A DNA stretch of 64,000 nt, taken from assembly GCA_047967505.1 (NCBI GenBank), contig CM106539.1; one strand, written 5' to 3'. Positions 23,013 to 34,057 of the stretch are shown piece after piece. Origin of the DNA: Dipteris shenzhenensis. Lineage: Eukaryota > Polypodiophyta > Polypodiopsida > Gleicheniales. Within the stretch, counting starts at the first letter, position 1. Every line of letters starts with the position of its first letter. Position numbers and translations under genes: made by a program. The notes below the pieces were generated by a model, which did no database searches, had not been told where the DNA came from, and was given only the letters and a program-made list of their open reading frames with translations.

Positions 23013-23290
23013 CTTTGCAACATACTTTGCAAACTGTGGGTCCGCATAATATTGATGTCCTTCCCATGGTTCCTCTTGCCAATCAATCCATCTTTCGAAT
23101 GAGACCCTTCTTCCACATGACAATCTTGGGTCGATATTGTGGAACACTAAGTTCCTCCTCCAATAAATCAACCTCATGTAAGACAATCTCGGGTTGCCGT
23201 GATAACCATTGTGAAATGGCTTCATCTTCCGAAGGATAGGCTGAAGAAATGTCATTGCTAATGTGGCTTTCCATCTATGTTTCTTCATTG
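23010..23290 (-). other. short unrecognised reading frames
   Basis: Minus-strand frames contain EDEAISQWLSRQPEIVLHEV, then DLLEEELSVPQYRP, and, after a frame change, a Trp-rich stretch (ERWIDWQEEPWEGHQYY). The composition is protein-like but too short to assign; probably a transposon relic cut by the microsatellite. Confidence 0.3.
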
Positions 23291-23347
23291 GTTTGCATTG
23301 AAGATCATGCAGCTAGTTTGCATTGAAGAGCATGCAACTTTCAACGA

Positions 23348-23985
23348 TCTTTTTACAACATCACTTTGATCACTTTAGAAATATTTATAATGTTGGATCA
23401 CTCCGGTCACTTTGGAGCTTGGTACAACATCACTTTGATCAGTTTGGAAATATCTATAATGTTGGATACATATAGACATCATCATACTGACATCCATCAT
23501 CATAGTGACATCTCTTCCTCTCTCTCATCAGCATTATCCAACCACTTTATTCCAGATCTTCAACTCAATTTAATCAAAATCTTTCATCTCACATTATGGT
23601 CCTTGGCCTATCAAAGGACACTATCTAGTCACATAGCTCAGAAAACATCACTTCAATCACTTTGGAACTATTTTAATATTGGATATATACAGACATATAG
23701 ATATATGTAAATATTTGGAATCTTTTGTCTGACTTTAAAGGACACTATCCAAACTCAAAGAGTTCTCCTACCATACTTTGTGCTACCGATCATCATAACA
23801 ACATCTCTCCTCTCTCATTAGCATTATCCAACCACTTTATTTCAAATATTCAACTCAATTTAATCAAAATATTTCATCTCACATTATGATCCTTGGCTTG
23901 TCAAAGGGAACTATCTAGTCACATAGCTGAGAAAACATCACTTCAATCACTTTGGAAATATTTTAATATTGGATATATATATATA
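23348..23985. repeat. direct repeats, main period about 290 bp
   Basis: A block containing GCATTATCCAACCACTTTAT and CATCTCACATTATG and ending GGAAATATTTTAATATTGG occurs at about 23508-23695 and again at 23800-23985 (anchor copies at 23531 and 23821). Its end (ACATCACTTTGATCACTTT, then AATATTTATAATGTTGG) also appears earlier at about 23355-23400 and 23425-23465. Confidence 0.85.
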
Positions 23986-23999
23986 AACAACTACACTTA

Positions 24000-24620
24000 C
24001 GTTAAGAAATGTTACATAAAAAAATAAAGCTAGATACATGGAGAAGTGTCAAGAATGAATTTACATTGAGAAGTATTATACAATGCCAATCGTCTCTAAA
24101 TAAATGGCCAGTGGAGACTAGTCAAGAGGTATGTATACAAAATGCTCACTGGATTCCCTTTCAAAAATTGAATGGGGCTTGTTTTGTAAATCCCATGCTT
24201 GTTTTTAGTATATCCCAAACAACCACTGCACTGATGGTAGTTAGTATTCTAGTGTGCAACCAACCACCAAGTTGGCGACCACTTATCCTACACTATCGCC
24301 ATGCTATCCTAAAATTGTTGCAAAGTGCTATACTAAAACAGTCCCCTTTACGATGGTTCTCTTTATCTATTGTCATATTTCAGCCACTTGGCTGGTGACC
24401 ATAAATCCTAAACGAATGAATTGTATGCCATTCATCTTGTAATAATAGAAGCAAACCACCGTGCTGGTGGCAATTGATATCCTAGTGTGCAACTAACCTT
24501 CGAGCTGCAACCAACCAGTGCTATACTAAATCGAATCGCATTGCTACTACAAAGTGCTATCCTAAAATAGATACATTACCCAAGTAAACTTTGGAGAACA
24601 TTAATAGATTACATAGATTA
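24000..24620. other. unassigned, degenerate short repeats
   Basis: Words such as CCTAGTGTGCAAC, CAACCAACC and CCACCNNGCTGGTGG recur at irregular spacing (24235-24560), giving small imperfect palindromes. No gene recognised; the 129-codon plus-strand frame here has no recognisable content. Confidence 0.35.
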
Positions 24621-24639
24621 CATCTAAAAGGCTCCTTTC

Positions 24640-25070
24640 ATTAAGGGGGTGGTTCCACATTCCTTTGAGCATGCCACATTTTTTAGCTCCTTCATTAAAA
24701 GTTTGGCCCTTCTTGCTCCTTCATGGTTCCTCCCTTTAGGGGTTGGCTCCACATTGCTTTGAGCAGGTTGCCTTTTTGAGCTCCCTGATTGTAGGCTCAA
24801 CCCTCCTTGCTCCTTTCTTGAAGGGGGCTGGATCCTCCCTTCAGGCGCTGGTTCCACATTGCTTTGAGCATGTTGCCTTTTTGAGCTCCTTGATTGCAAG
24901 CCCAAACCTCCTTGCTCGTTTCTTGAAAGTGGATGGTTCCTCCCTTCAAGGGCCTAGCCCCTCCCTTGATGTCGCTCCCTCTTTCCTTACGTTAAGCTCC
25001 CTAGTTGTAGGCTTGTCCCTTCTTGCTCCTTTCCTAAAGGGGGCTGGTTCCTCCCTTAAGGCTCATTTTC
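24640..25070. repeat. 105-bp minisatellite (about four degenerate units)
   Basis: Units contain GGTTCCACATTGCTTTGAGCA and TTGCCTTTTTGAGCTCC, then TTGCTCCTTTCTTGAAGG. Spacing of the first two clear units is 105 bases. Because 105 is divisible by three, the antisense frame stays open and gives a repeated 35-residue peptide (SSKRQxAQSNVEPxPxGR). Confidence 0.85.
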
Positions 25071-25084
25071 TTTGTAGTCATAGG

Positions 25085-25258
25085 CAGTGGCACATTACAT
25101 ACTCTACATACCAAGCTTGCATGCACAAACACCCCAAAGAAAAAAATATGCACATGACCTGGGTAGTGGCACATTACATACTCTATAGGGCAGTGGCACA
25201 TTACATACTCTACATACCGAGCTTGCATGCACAAACACCCCAAAGAAAAAAATATGCA
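25085..25258. repeat. 106-bp direct repeat
   Basis: CAGTGGCACATTACATACTC followed by TACATACC and CATGCACAAACACCCC occurs at 25085 and 25191, ending AAAAAAATATGCA each time. A partial third copy lies between them. The period nearly equals that of the preceding minisatellite, but the unit sequence differs. Confidence 0.88.
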
Positions 25259-25369
25259 TAGGGTGGGAGTACGTAGGCCATCGGATCATGTAGTCATCTA
25301 TGATGGAGGTATGGTAGACCATTCATTTCGGACCCTGCTGCATAACATGATAAGCATCTGATCTAACTA

Positions 25370-26215
25370 TTTTGGTCATCAATACCACAGTCTGACTCTA
25401 TACATGAAGAAGTTTCTTCTTGATTCCTTCCTCCCTCATCCTAAGGGTACGAATGTTCTCCTTTAGCTGCTCCACTCTTTACTCCCTCCATGCAATAGCT
25501 TCATCAGATTCCCTCAGCATCTCTTCAGCTACTTGAATTGATCAATAGCATCAAGATGTGCCATTTCTAAGACTTTCAATCTAGTTTTGAAATCTCTCAT
25601 GATGGCGGACGACTTTTCAAAACTTTTGAATGCCACTACAAGCTCGTGAACAACCTTATCATCATCTTGTTGTAGGGTCTTATCCTTAACTTTCCAAAAT
25701 TGCAAAAATGGTTCTACATAACAAGTTCCACTGTGGCTTCTACAACTTGCTCCATTGGGGCTACTCTCTTCATCCTTCTTGGCCTAGAGAGCTGCCTCGT
25801 TGTCTTCTCCATTGTGGCTTCTCTCTACCCCATCTTTCTTGGCCTTGAAGCTCTCTCATAGCTCTTGCATCACCACTCTGGTTTTCTACATTCTCCCTTT
25901 TCAGTTCCTCCATCATCTAGACTTTTTCAATGTTTAATGTATTCTCAATGTTGCAAAGCCATTTGGAAAGAGCCTCTTTTTTGGCTCTCTGATCTTCAAG
26001 ATGCTTTTGCATCATTGCTAGCTCCTTCTCACAGCAATATCCCCATCCATTCTGATATCTTCAAGCCTATCTCGGAGCCCCTTGATGTGCTTCTCTCCTT
26101 CTTCTCCTCTCTGCCTTTCCATGTCAACCATTTTTGTAGTGGCCTCAGCTTGCTCTTGTGCCTACAAGGCCCTTGCTTATGTCTCCTCTACATTGGTTTC
26201 TGCACCCTTCCTAAA
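25370..26215 (-). pseudogene. decayed coiled-coil reading frame, family unknown
   Basis: Minus strand, broken by stops and shifts: KVVHELVVAFKSFEKSSAIM, then RDFKTRLKVLEMAHLDAIDQ, then AEEMLRESDEAIAW and RVEQLKENIRTLR. The heptad-like pattern suggests a coiled coil. No enzyme motif. It resembles the 3.1-7.5 kb relics in composition and decay pattern; relationship not proven. Confidence 0.4.
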
Positions 26216-26220
26216 AAATT

Positions 26221-27020
26221 TCTAAGTGGAGAACCATTCCCTATGGGGAGTAACATGGAGTGAAGCACCAGAATCCAAAATCCAACCTTGGTAATATGCA
26301 TCATCTGAAGTGGTAAAAGCAATAGTGTGGGTAGACTACATATGAAGGGAATGCCATTGTCTCACTGACTACATTGATCTCCTGGTCTTCGCTTTTCCTT
26401 TGTCCTTCCTTGGACTCTCTTCCTTCTTATTTGCACCCCAAGTTGCATTACTTTTCTTATCCTTTTTCTCCCTATTCAGCTTGTAGCAATACTTTTTCAT
26501 GTGGCCCTTCTTGCCACATTGGTAATGCTCAATGTTGCGAGCCCTATATTTGCTACAAGACTTACCTCTTTCTTGGGACTTCCCCTTGAACTATGATTTA
26601 CCCATTTGAACATTTAATGTTGCATCCTACTTGTTGCCATCCATAGACTTTTGTCTAATCTCCTTGACCAACAAGCTACCCACAACATCATCAAACTTCA
26701 ATTCTCCACCAGGTGCAAAGTTTCTGGTAGTTGTACGGAAGGTATCCCATGAGGATGGCAATGAACACGAGAAATATTGCCTTAATCTCCACATCAAAAT
26801 TCATCTTTTGAGCCTAAAGCTAGCTGAAAATCATATTAAATTCATTCAAATGAGAAGCAATGGAGACCCCTTCCTTCATCTACAACTCAAACAACCTCTT
26901 CATGAGGTAAACTTTATTAGAGGCAGTTTCCTTCTCATAAGTGGCACATAATTTCTTCGACAAATATTTTGTAGTCTGCTCATTTACTACTATGAAATAA
27001 ACTGACTCTGCAAGATGGAG
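26221..27020 (-). pseudogene. Cop1-family gag fragment
   Basis: Closely matches Cop1 from the protease start to the Gag N-terminal half (compare 10226-10995): same AAGTGGAGAACCATTCCC, zinc knuckle region and GCAATGGAGACCCCTTCC. Several indels and stops. It keeps about 32 bp, near 26973-27010, that Cop1 itself has lost. No LTRs adjoin it. Confidence 0.9.
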
Positions 27021-27134
27021 TCTAACAATACTCTCTCTCTAAACTTCTTACTGTTGTGGTAGCGTGAGAACCCCTTCCCTCCTCCCCTTCCTTACCTCTC
27101 ATCACCCTCACCCTTCCCTCTCCCTTTCCCCTTC

Positions 27135-27139
27135 TCTCT

Positions 27140-27175
<36 letters not shown>

Positions 27176-28283
27176 TCCCTTCATCCCTTCCCCCTCCCTT
27201 TCCCTCCCTTTCCCCCTCCATTCTCCCCCTCCCCCTCACTTTTCCTCCTTTCCCTTTCTTTGCCCCTCCATCCCCTTGATGTTCCCTTTCTTTCCCCCTC
27301 CATCTACATCAAGATGCATCATTCAAAAGTGTGCGCTTCACTCATTGCAAATACATCTTAAAAAGCCTTTGTAACTATTGGAAGGTGTTTATTGTCACCA
27401 TTATAAAGTCCTTTTAGAATTTACCACTGTTGCTTTCTAAAACTCTAAAAGGTGTTGATTGGCACCCTTGTTAAGTCTTCGAGTTTTTGAGCTCCAAAAC
27501 TCTTAAAGGTGTTTATCAACACAGTTATTAAGTGTTGGAGGTACTAATACGTAGGTAGGCAAGAATGTGAATGATAGGAGTATTCATCCGAATACAAGCT
27601 ACAAATTAAGGTCTAGTTTTTTTATAAAGGGATAATTTTGTTACTCGATTTTAAATTGAAAAAACACATATTTGACCCGTTTTTTTGAATAAAACTTAGG
27701 TCACTCTATAAATTTTAGGTGCAAGCTAAAGCTTATGAAGACTCAAGACTAGTATTCACTTGAATGGTCTGATGTTGTTGCCTCAAATTCTCCCACCAAA
27801 TGTGAGACCATAGCTTGTGTTCTTTGCTCCAATGGCAAAGATCGAATGCATACCACATTCGCAACCACTTCTTACTGCATTGCTTTGCAAGAGGTCTTCT
27901 TTCTTCTCATTGTTCTCCCGCCACATACATTGGAAAAGTGTCTGCTGTTGCTATTTCAATACTGTGCCATTTCTTTCCTCGTCTTGCAATATGTACATTG
28001 TGCCCTGACCAAGCTTTTCAATATTGTGGTAAAATCTCAAAGGACTTTATAATGGTGCCAATAAAGACCTTCCAATAGTTACAAAGGCTTTTTAAGATGT
28101 ATTTGCATAGCAAGTGAAGCATGCACCTTTGAATGACCCATCTTGATGTAGGGGATGGAGAGGGAAAGAAGGAAAAGGGAGAGGGGGAGAGAGATGGGAT
28201 GGAGGGGGAAAGGGAGGGGGAAGGGATGAAGGGAAGGGGGGGGGGGGGGGGAGAGAGAGAGGGGGGGGAGGGGAGAGAGAAGG
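27135..28283. repeat. long inverted repeat (arms about 245-280 bp, spacer about 620 bp)
   Basis: The right arm (about 28039-28283) is the reverse complement of the left arm (about 27135-27415). Both run from AAAGTCC through CCTTTGTAACTATTGGAAGG and ATACATCTT into a long C/T-rich (left) or G/A-rich (right) tract. The spacer holds three loose copies of a CTCTAAAAGGTGTT-type unit (about 27395-27535) and no recognised gene. A second (GA)n tract at 28338-28371 follows. Foldback transposon or inverted duplication; no TSD identified. Confidence 0.82.
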
Positions 28284-28334
28284 ACCACGATAGTAAGAAA
28301 TTTTAAAAAGAAAGGGAGAGGAAGAGGAAGACGA

Positions 28335-28374
<40 letters not shown>

Positions 28375-28619
28375 AATTCTTAATCCATTTTTTCTTTTCC
28401 AAGGAGTAGATCCTTATGTAGTTACTTGATTCCATATGCATCTGATGGAGCTGATCCAATTTTCCACATGATGGAATTAAAATAGAGTAGCCATGACAAT
28501 AATCTAGGCTACAAAGATTTGAGCTTGTAAAAAAAACAAGTTGAAGGTACTTCAGTAGGCCTGCCTTAAGAAGTTTTTTTTTTAAATAATTTTTTTGACT
28601 AGAGTTTATTCAATGGATA

Positions 28620-29160
28620 GAATCGTGTATAGTAGTGAGTGGTGTGACCAATATATGAAGTTTGTGCCCTAGTTTGCTATTTCGCTTGGGTTGTTGGTCC
28701 AAATGTGGTCAATGGTAGATCCATAGATTGTTGTTGATGTTGTTATTAGTTGTATGATATTTTAATTGGACATTAGTTGTTGAATTTTTGTCATAGCAAT
28801 TGTGTTGGTTTGATAGTCGATATTGAAGTCTCCCATGACGTATGTAGTAGTTATTGGAATTACCATGCCCAGCATTGATTGTATGATTTGGATTAGTGTG
28901 TTAGCTTTTTCTTTTTGTGATTTGTATGTGTCCAATATTGCAATCACTAGTGTTCCCAATATTGCAAGCAATCATTCATTGCCTTATACAGATAAGGCTT
29001 CTTGTTGTAGCATTGAAAGGTTTGGTTTGTAGTATGTAGCAAGGCCTAGTCCTTCTGTTGTTGCAATGTTGTTGAATTCCGGTAAGCATAGAGTTGGTAG
29101 TGTTTTTGAATGAGTTTCTTGCAGACATAAAATAGTGGTAGCGAGGATGATTTTTGAACA
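28620..29160 (-). pseudogene. C-terminal EEP endonuclease of the Helentron
   Basis: In the helicase frame: ILCLQETHSK (metal-binding Glu, about 29130-29100); then after a shift VMGDFNIDY (Asp and Asn of the EEP family, about 28845-28820); then STIDHIWTNNP (about 28710-28680) and YWSHHSLL, where SDH has become SHH (about 28645-28620). The order matches APE-like endonucleases of Helentrons and LINEs. Direct fusion to the helicase C-terminus rules out an unrelated LINE fragment for at least the N-terminal part. Confidence 0.82.
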
Positions 29161-29339
29161 TGATAAGTCTTTTTTGTGGGATACTAATGATCTCGTGTTT
29201 AGACTTTGTAAAGTGTCTATTATCGTGTCATTGGCAGAGAAATCAGTTTGATCGAACATCCAAGCACGATCTTTACATAATCTCATAATTTCGTGTGTTA
29301 CTGTTGGGTCTATTTTTATTTGTTTTTGCTTTAATGTGG

Positions 29340-31082
29340 ATAGGAAGTAGATATTTTTTTGTGAACGTACCCTTGATAGTGCCGTGTAGACTAGGTCATG
29401 TGTTTTGATCCCTTCAAGGTCGAAAGCAAGGGCTTCCATTGTTAGTACTTGGGAGCAATGGATTGTTCTAGTGGCTGCAGGCTTGATTGGAAATTGTTTT
29501 CTTGTGATTGTATTGCATTGGTTGTTGCCAATTTGAAATTCATGAGGACTTGTGTTATTGGTGTCCATGATGTTGGTAGAATGTCAGTGTATAGGCCTTT
29601 GTTCTCATATTGAGTTTTTGCACTTGTGACTTTGTCATTGAATTATATCCATGCAAGGAGTGGTTGTTTTAGGGAGTTTGACCCTTTAATTATGCCATCA
29701 TCACCATTCACAATGCCGTCATTGATATCAAGATTCCCGGATCAAACTTCAATAATCATGCATAGTTTGAGATGTAGTTGGGCTTAAAGGCCACAAGTTT
29801 TCTTGTGATTTGTTGGGATTGTTACTATTTTGTTGCAAGTTTTGTGTCTAACATCAATTGCTTTTAGCAGGTGTGAGTCCCCTTCTAGTATGTTGAATAC
29901 ATACTTGTTGTGCTTGTCCTTTGCATTGTTTCTGAAGAACAAATGTAGAATTGTGTGTTTTTTGGGTGGTTCTTTGAAGTGGTTATTGTTAGGGTTTTGA
30001 ATGTCAATGTCAGTTTGTGAGCCTATGCAGATCCTATTTAGTACTTGCAAGAATGACACGTTTTGTTCGGCATAGGATCTTTTAATTCATACTATTAGAC
30101 GCGTGATTGCCAATAACATCCTAGCATTGTTTTTGTGGATGACTGTCTACAAAAACCCAAGGCTGATTTATTGGGCTAGCCTAGTCCCCACAAAAAAGAA
30201 TGTCAACATCGCCAAAAGATTTGTCGTTGTTGTGCTTAATTTCATGCATGCGCATGTATGCTGCAAGGAGCGTGTTCAAGCCAAGGAGAGAGATTTCATT
30301 GATCACTAATAGTTACACACTTTTGTATTGAGTGGACAAATTTTGCAGTTTTTTCACTCTGAGAGGCTTGTGTACATGCTTGTAAGTAGTGGTAAGTGAA
30401 GTGTTGCATGTATTGTGTTTTTGCCAATTGCTCATGTTGCTTTGCTAGTGTAATCCAATAGTAACACCTTCGAGAGCTCCACATCTAATGTGTCATTGTG
30501 AGAATGGAATCGTAAGAGCCCCTCAGCGATGACCATCACATCAAAGGTTTTACTAGCTCCTGTGTTTCCAGATATGAATAAGTGGAAAGAGTCTTTTGGT
30601 TTTTTTCTTTATTTTAATAGAATGTTGTCCAGCAAAAGCTTGTTCGTTAAAGTTTCTTGTTGGAGTTGCTGAAAAACATGATAGTTCTTTGGTTGTTTTG
30701 TTGCAAGCATTTCTCTTGCAAGGTCAAACCTTTCGAAGGAGGCCATAACTCGTTCATCAATTGAGCTTGTTTTGATGGTCATAATGTGAGTGTTTGATGT
30801 TGATCAGTATGGCAATGTTTTTTGGAAAACTGATTGGTTTATGTCAATTTTGTCCTGGTTGACTTTGTACATGTCTTTCTAGGTTTGAAAACTTGAGCCA
30901 AGAGAATGATCTATAGAACCAAAAGGTAGGTACAACAAGCATAGTTCTCTGTAGTAGTTTTTTGGGTCTTGTGTTTTATTGTAGTTATTAAATCTTATTA
31001 TTCTTTCATGCTTTCTTTTTTTCGTGGTTCCTTTTTTAACTGTGTAATGGCTCACAAAAGATGCCACACAATTGTTTTGCAA
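29340..31082 (-). pseudogene. Helentron PIF1-like helicase
   Basis: Pieces in order: RIIRFNNYNKTQDPKNYYRE followed by LCLLYLPF (31082-30879); Walker A FHLFISGNTGASKTF near 30590-30540, with Ser where Gly is usual before Lys; motif II INEISLLG near 30300 (the Asp of DE is Asn); FGDVDILFCGD near 30210; frame 30059-29784; and the C-terminal signature FPIKPAATRTIHCSQVLTME followed by LVYTALSRVRSQ (29490-29350). The altered Walker A and motif II residues, with the stops, show it is inactive. Confidence 0.85.
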
Positions 31083-31199
31083 GTTTTGGTCTCATTGTGT
31101 ATACTTAGTGATGATATCCTCAAAGAAAATGTTGGTGCTTTCTAGATGGAGTTCTTCAAGTTGTGCACGTTGTTTTCATAGCAAAGTTCATTCCTCTAG

Positions 31200-31790
31200 A
31201 TTGCTTCTATTATTTTACATAAACTCTCTAGTTGCACTTGTGGGGGGAATTGAAAGGCATAGGTAAGATGCTTGTTGGGAACTAATGTGTTGTGTTCAAA
31301 ATTGTGTTTCCAATTTTCCTGACACACTCATTTGTAGGAACACCATGCTTTAAAAAATTTCCAATTGCTTTTTTCACTGCAATGTTTGTTTCTTTATCAA
31401 TCTTTGTAATGTACGATGTGCAATATGATGTTGCACCATGAGGGCTTAAGAAAAACTGCACGTCGGTGTTTGCTCCCCATAATTTTGTTAGAGATGGGTT
31501 AAAATTATTTGTGTTTATGTATTCTGGCTCTCTTTCCAAGAAAATTATTTGTTGCGAGACGCTGCTTTGCAATGCAATTATATAATCAATTTGAGACATA
31601 GATATTGAGGAACATATCAAAGTCCAACATTTTAATTTTCTCATCTTTCATTGCTGTAGAGATTGTCTTGTAGTTTTTTTTGGGGTTGTCAAGGCTTTGT
31701 TGTTGTGATCGGGGACTAAGCACCATGTTTTGTGCATCGATGGTTTCGAAAATCCAAACCTGCATCTGTTTTTTCTTTTCTTGCATGTTT
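31200..31790 (-). pseudogene. Helentron Rep C-terminal region
   Basis: The frame 31644-31282 contains LTKLWGANTDVQFFLSPHGA followed by YCTSYITKIDKE, matching the Helitron Rep segment where the paired catalytic tyrosines and a Lys lie (YxxxYxxK-like). The HUH part upstream is not visible, lost at the G1 junction or decayed. Confidence 0.75.
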
Positions 31791-31802
31791 TATGGTATTT
31801 GT

Positions 31803-33010
31803 GACTTTGCAGGTCAGTTTGTGTGACATCAAACTAAGATGGGCCATTGACGCAGATGAAGTACTTAAGGTATTGAAGCATTGTCATGATGGATTTTGTG
31901 GAGGCCACTATGCCAGTGACTATACAACTAAGAAGATTTTACATGCTGGATACTATTGGCAGACCTTGTTCAAGGATGTCACTTTGTATTGCAAAACCTG
32001 TGAACCATGCCAATTCTTTGGTAGGAAGGATTTGCATCTTGGGCAACATCACCCAGTGATGTCCATCCATCCATTTCAGAAGTGGGGAATAGATTTTGTC
32101 AGGCCCTTGCCCATGACTGCCTGCAAAAAGAAGTATTTTTTGGTAGCCACTCAGTATGTCACTAAGTGGGCTGAAGCTATCGCCCTCCCCACTGCAAATG
32201 GTAAGGCAGTTTCAAATTTCATATTTGAACGTATCTGCACAAGGTTTGGGACACCCATGGATATAGTCTCCGACCATGGGAGGACATCCATTCTTAAATG
32301 AAGCAGTGGAGTTACTCATGGATCGCATGGGTATTGATCATCGCACTTCTAGCATCTATTATACAGCATCCATGGGTCAAACAGAGCGGACCAATGGCCT
32401 CCTTTGTAAAACCATGGGAAAAATGGCCACAGGCAACAGGAGCCAGTGAGATCAGAAAGTCACAAAAGCCGTATGGGCTTACAACATCACTCATAAAACA
32501 TCTATAGGTCACACTCCTTTTAATTTGATATATGGTACTCAGGCCGTTTTACCACTAGAGATAGAGAGTCCAGCTTTGAGATTGGCACAAGAATAGAGGA
32601 TGATAGAAGATGAACATGTAGAGGCCCGGTTGGTGCAACTTGAGAAGCTAGATGAAACTCGACGCCTTGCCCTACATCAAACAGAGATACAAAAGAATCG
32701 ACAAAAGGCCCGCTTGGATGCTAAGATTTGCAAGGGATGTGAAAGACACTTTGCTGAGGGGGATGTTGTGCTATGCTTTGATAACAGATTAGACCACCAA
32801 ATGGATAAGAAGTTTCTGCCACTATGGACCAAAGTCATCAAGGAATGTAGCAATGGGTCTGTACAAGTTCAGGACTTGCATGAGCCATATGGCAATAAGG
32901 TAATTAACAAGTGTTACCTCAAGCCCTTCTTTGTGCATGATGGACCTAGGCATGGAAATGCTGTGCATTCCCTACCTGGGCGAGGAACTGTTATGGATAA
33001 ATTTGTCTAA
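31803..33010 (+). pseudogene. Ty3/gypsy G1 integrase
   Basis: H2C2 zinc finger (HCHDGFCGGHYASDYTTKKI ... CKTCEPC, about 31880-32015). Core WGIDFVRPLP with first Asp and IVSDHGRT with second Asp. After a frameshift at about 32290, GQTERTNGLL supplies the Glu. C-terminal part (32600-33010) contains EGDVVLCFDNRLDHQ and NKCYLKPFF. The stop falls just inside the LTR. RT and RNase H are absent: the relic begins at the Helentron junction. Confidence 0.9.
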
Positions 33011-34057
33011 GGAAAAAGGCATAAATATGAGTGTGTGTTTGTATGTGTGGCAATAGTATAATAAAATATGGTGTGCATAGGGCCCAAGGTTGAGGTGGTA
33101 GGGCATGACCATGTGCCACCCTTCCACGTAAGAGGACCCATAAGGTGTAATCCATGGTAGTAATATTATAAAATGTAAGGTGGCAGGGCATGACCATGTG
33201 CCACCCTTCCATGTAAGAGGACCCATAAGGTGTGATCCATGGTAGTAATATTATAAAATGTAAGGTGGCATGGCTCCTCCATGTACCACCCCTCCACCTA
33301 GGCTGCATTTAGTGAGATATGGCTCAAAGTCCATGGGAGAAGTAATATAAAATAGGTGGAGATGGATATTATATTAGGTTATTCCCTCCATATAGGAAAG
33401 GCCCATGTGGGGGAGGTATAGATAGTCCAAGGATGCAAGTTAAATATTGGGGAAAGTAGGATGAGGTGGCAAGATTCCTTGTGCCAACCCTCCACTTGTC
33501 CTCCTAGATGTTTGAACGTATTATAAAATTGGGAAGAGACCAAGGGAGTATCATAGACTTGGGATATGGGAGTTGATATATGTGGAAAAATGTGGCCAAG
33601 CATTATCGCACACAATTGAGAGTGCGTAACCGCCTAGCCCACATGGGAGACTCTTCCACACACACCATGCATGTGGGAGGATGCATTTATTGGGAGAGAC
33701 CCTCTCTCTTGGCTATAAAAGGAGGGGGCTATTCCTTGATGAGACATGCTCATTCTTGTAAAGCCACCTAGCTAGTACTTTGATTTCTCCCTTCCCTTCC
33801 TTCCTTTCAAAATAAAGCATGGTCCTCTTGCCTTGATGTCTCCATCTTTACATTCTCCTCCCATCATGTACATGCTTCTCTTCCCCCTCTCCCTTTCCCC
33901 TTGTGTCAAAGTCTCCCTCTTCATTCCCTCCCCTTCTAATTCCTTTTCCCCTCCCATGATAATGTTTTGCCCTCATGTTCTCCTTTCCTCTATGGCCCTC
34001 GAGCGTCGCCATGCTTAGCCTCTAGCCTCTGGTCCTGATTTCTTTTTTGGCTAATAG
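32989..34057 (+). repeat. gypsy G1 3' LTR (1,069 bp)
   Basis: Starts TGTTATGGATAAATTTG directly after the pol end and ends ...GGCTAATAG. Closely similar over its length to 47661-48639, and both copies stop matching at the same base, which fixes the 3' end. Contains an 85-bp internal tandem unit (starts near 33093, 33178 and 33263); the other copy has one unit fewer. AATAAAGCATGG near 33811 may be the poly(A) signal. No CA terminus is obvious. Confidence 0.85.
33713..33722 (+). promoter_or_regulatory. TATA box in G1 LTR
   Basis: CTATAAAAGG follows CTCTCTCTTGG, a good TATA box inside the LTR. The G2 copy reads CTACAAAGG and has lost it. Confidence 0.6.

Larger units (their letters stand above)
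28610..31800 (-). mobile_element. Helentron-type Helitron relic (Rep-helicase-endonuclease)
   Basis: Minus strand, from the right: Rep fragment, PIF1-like helicase, then an endonuclease/exonuclease/phosphatase (EEP) domain continuous with the helicase C-terminus. A Rep-Hel-EN order with EN at the C-terminus is the Helentron/Helitron2 arrangement; canonical plant Helitrons lack EN. Many stops and shifts; terminal sequences not identified. The right end is cut by gypsy G1 at about 31800. Confidence 0.82.

Noticed and set aside
22827-23288. 153-codon minus frame as one gene
   Set aside because: A third of it is the (TC)27 microsatellite read as Arg-Glu repeats; the rest is short and unassigned.
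24743-25261. 172-codon plus frame
   Set aside because: It spans the 105-bp minisatellite and the next repeat; openness follows from the repeat period.
27064-27279. Ser/Pro/Leu-rich 71-codon frame
   Set aside because: Translation of CCCTCTCT low-complexity DNA.
32972-33308. Repeated 85-105 codon minus frames in the gypsy LTR
   Set aside because: They fall in a non-coding LTR with an 85-bp tandem unit; no start context or similarity.
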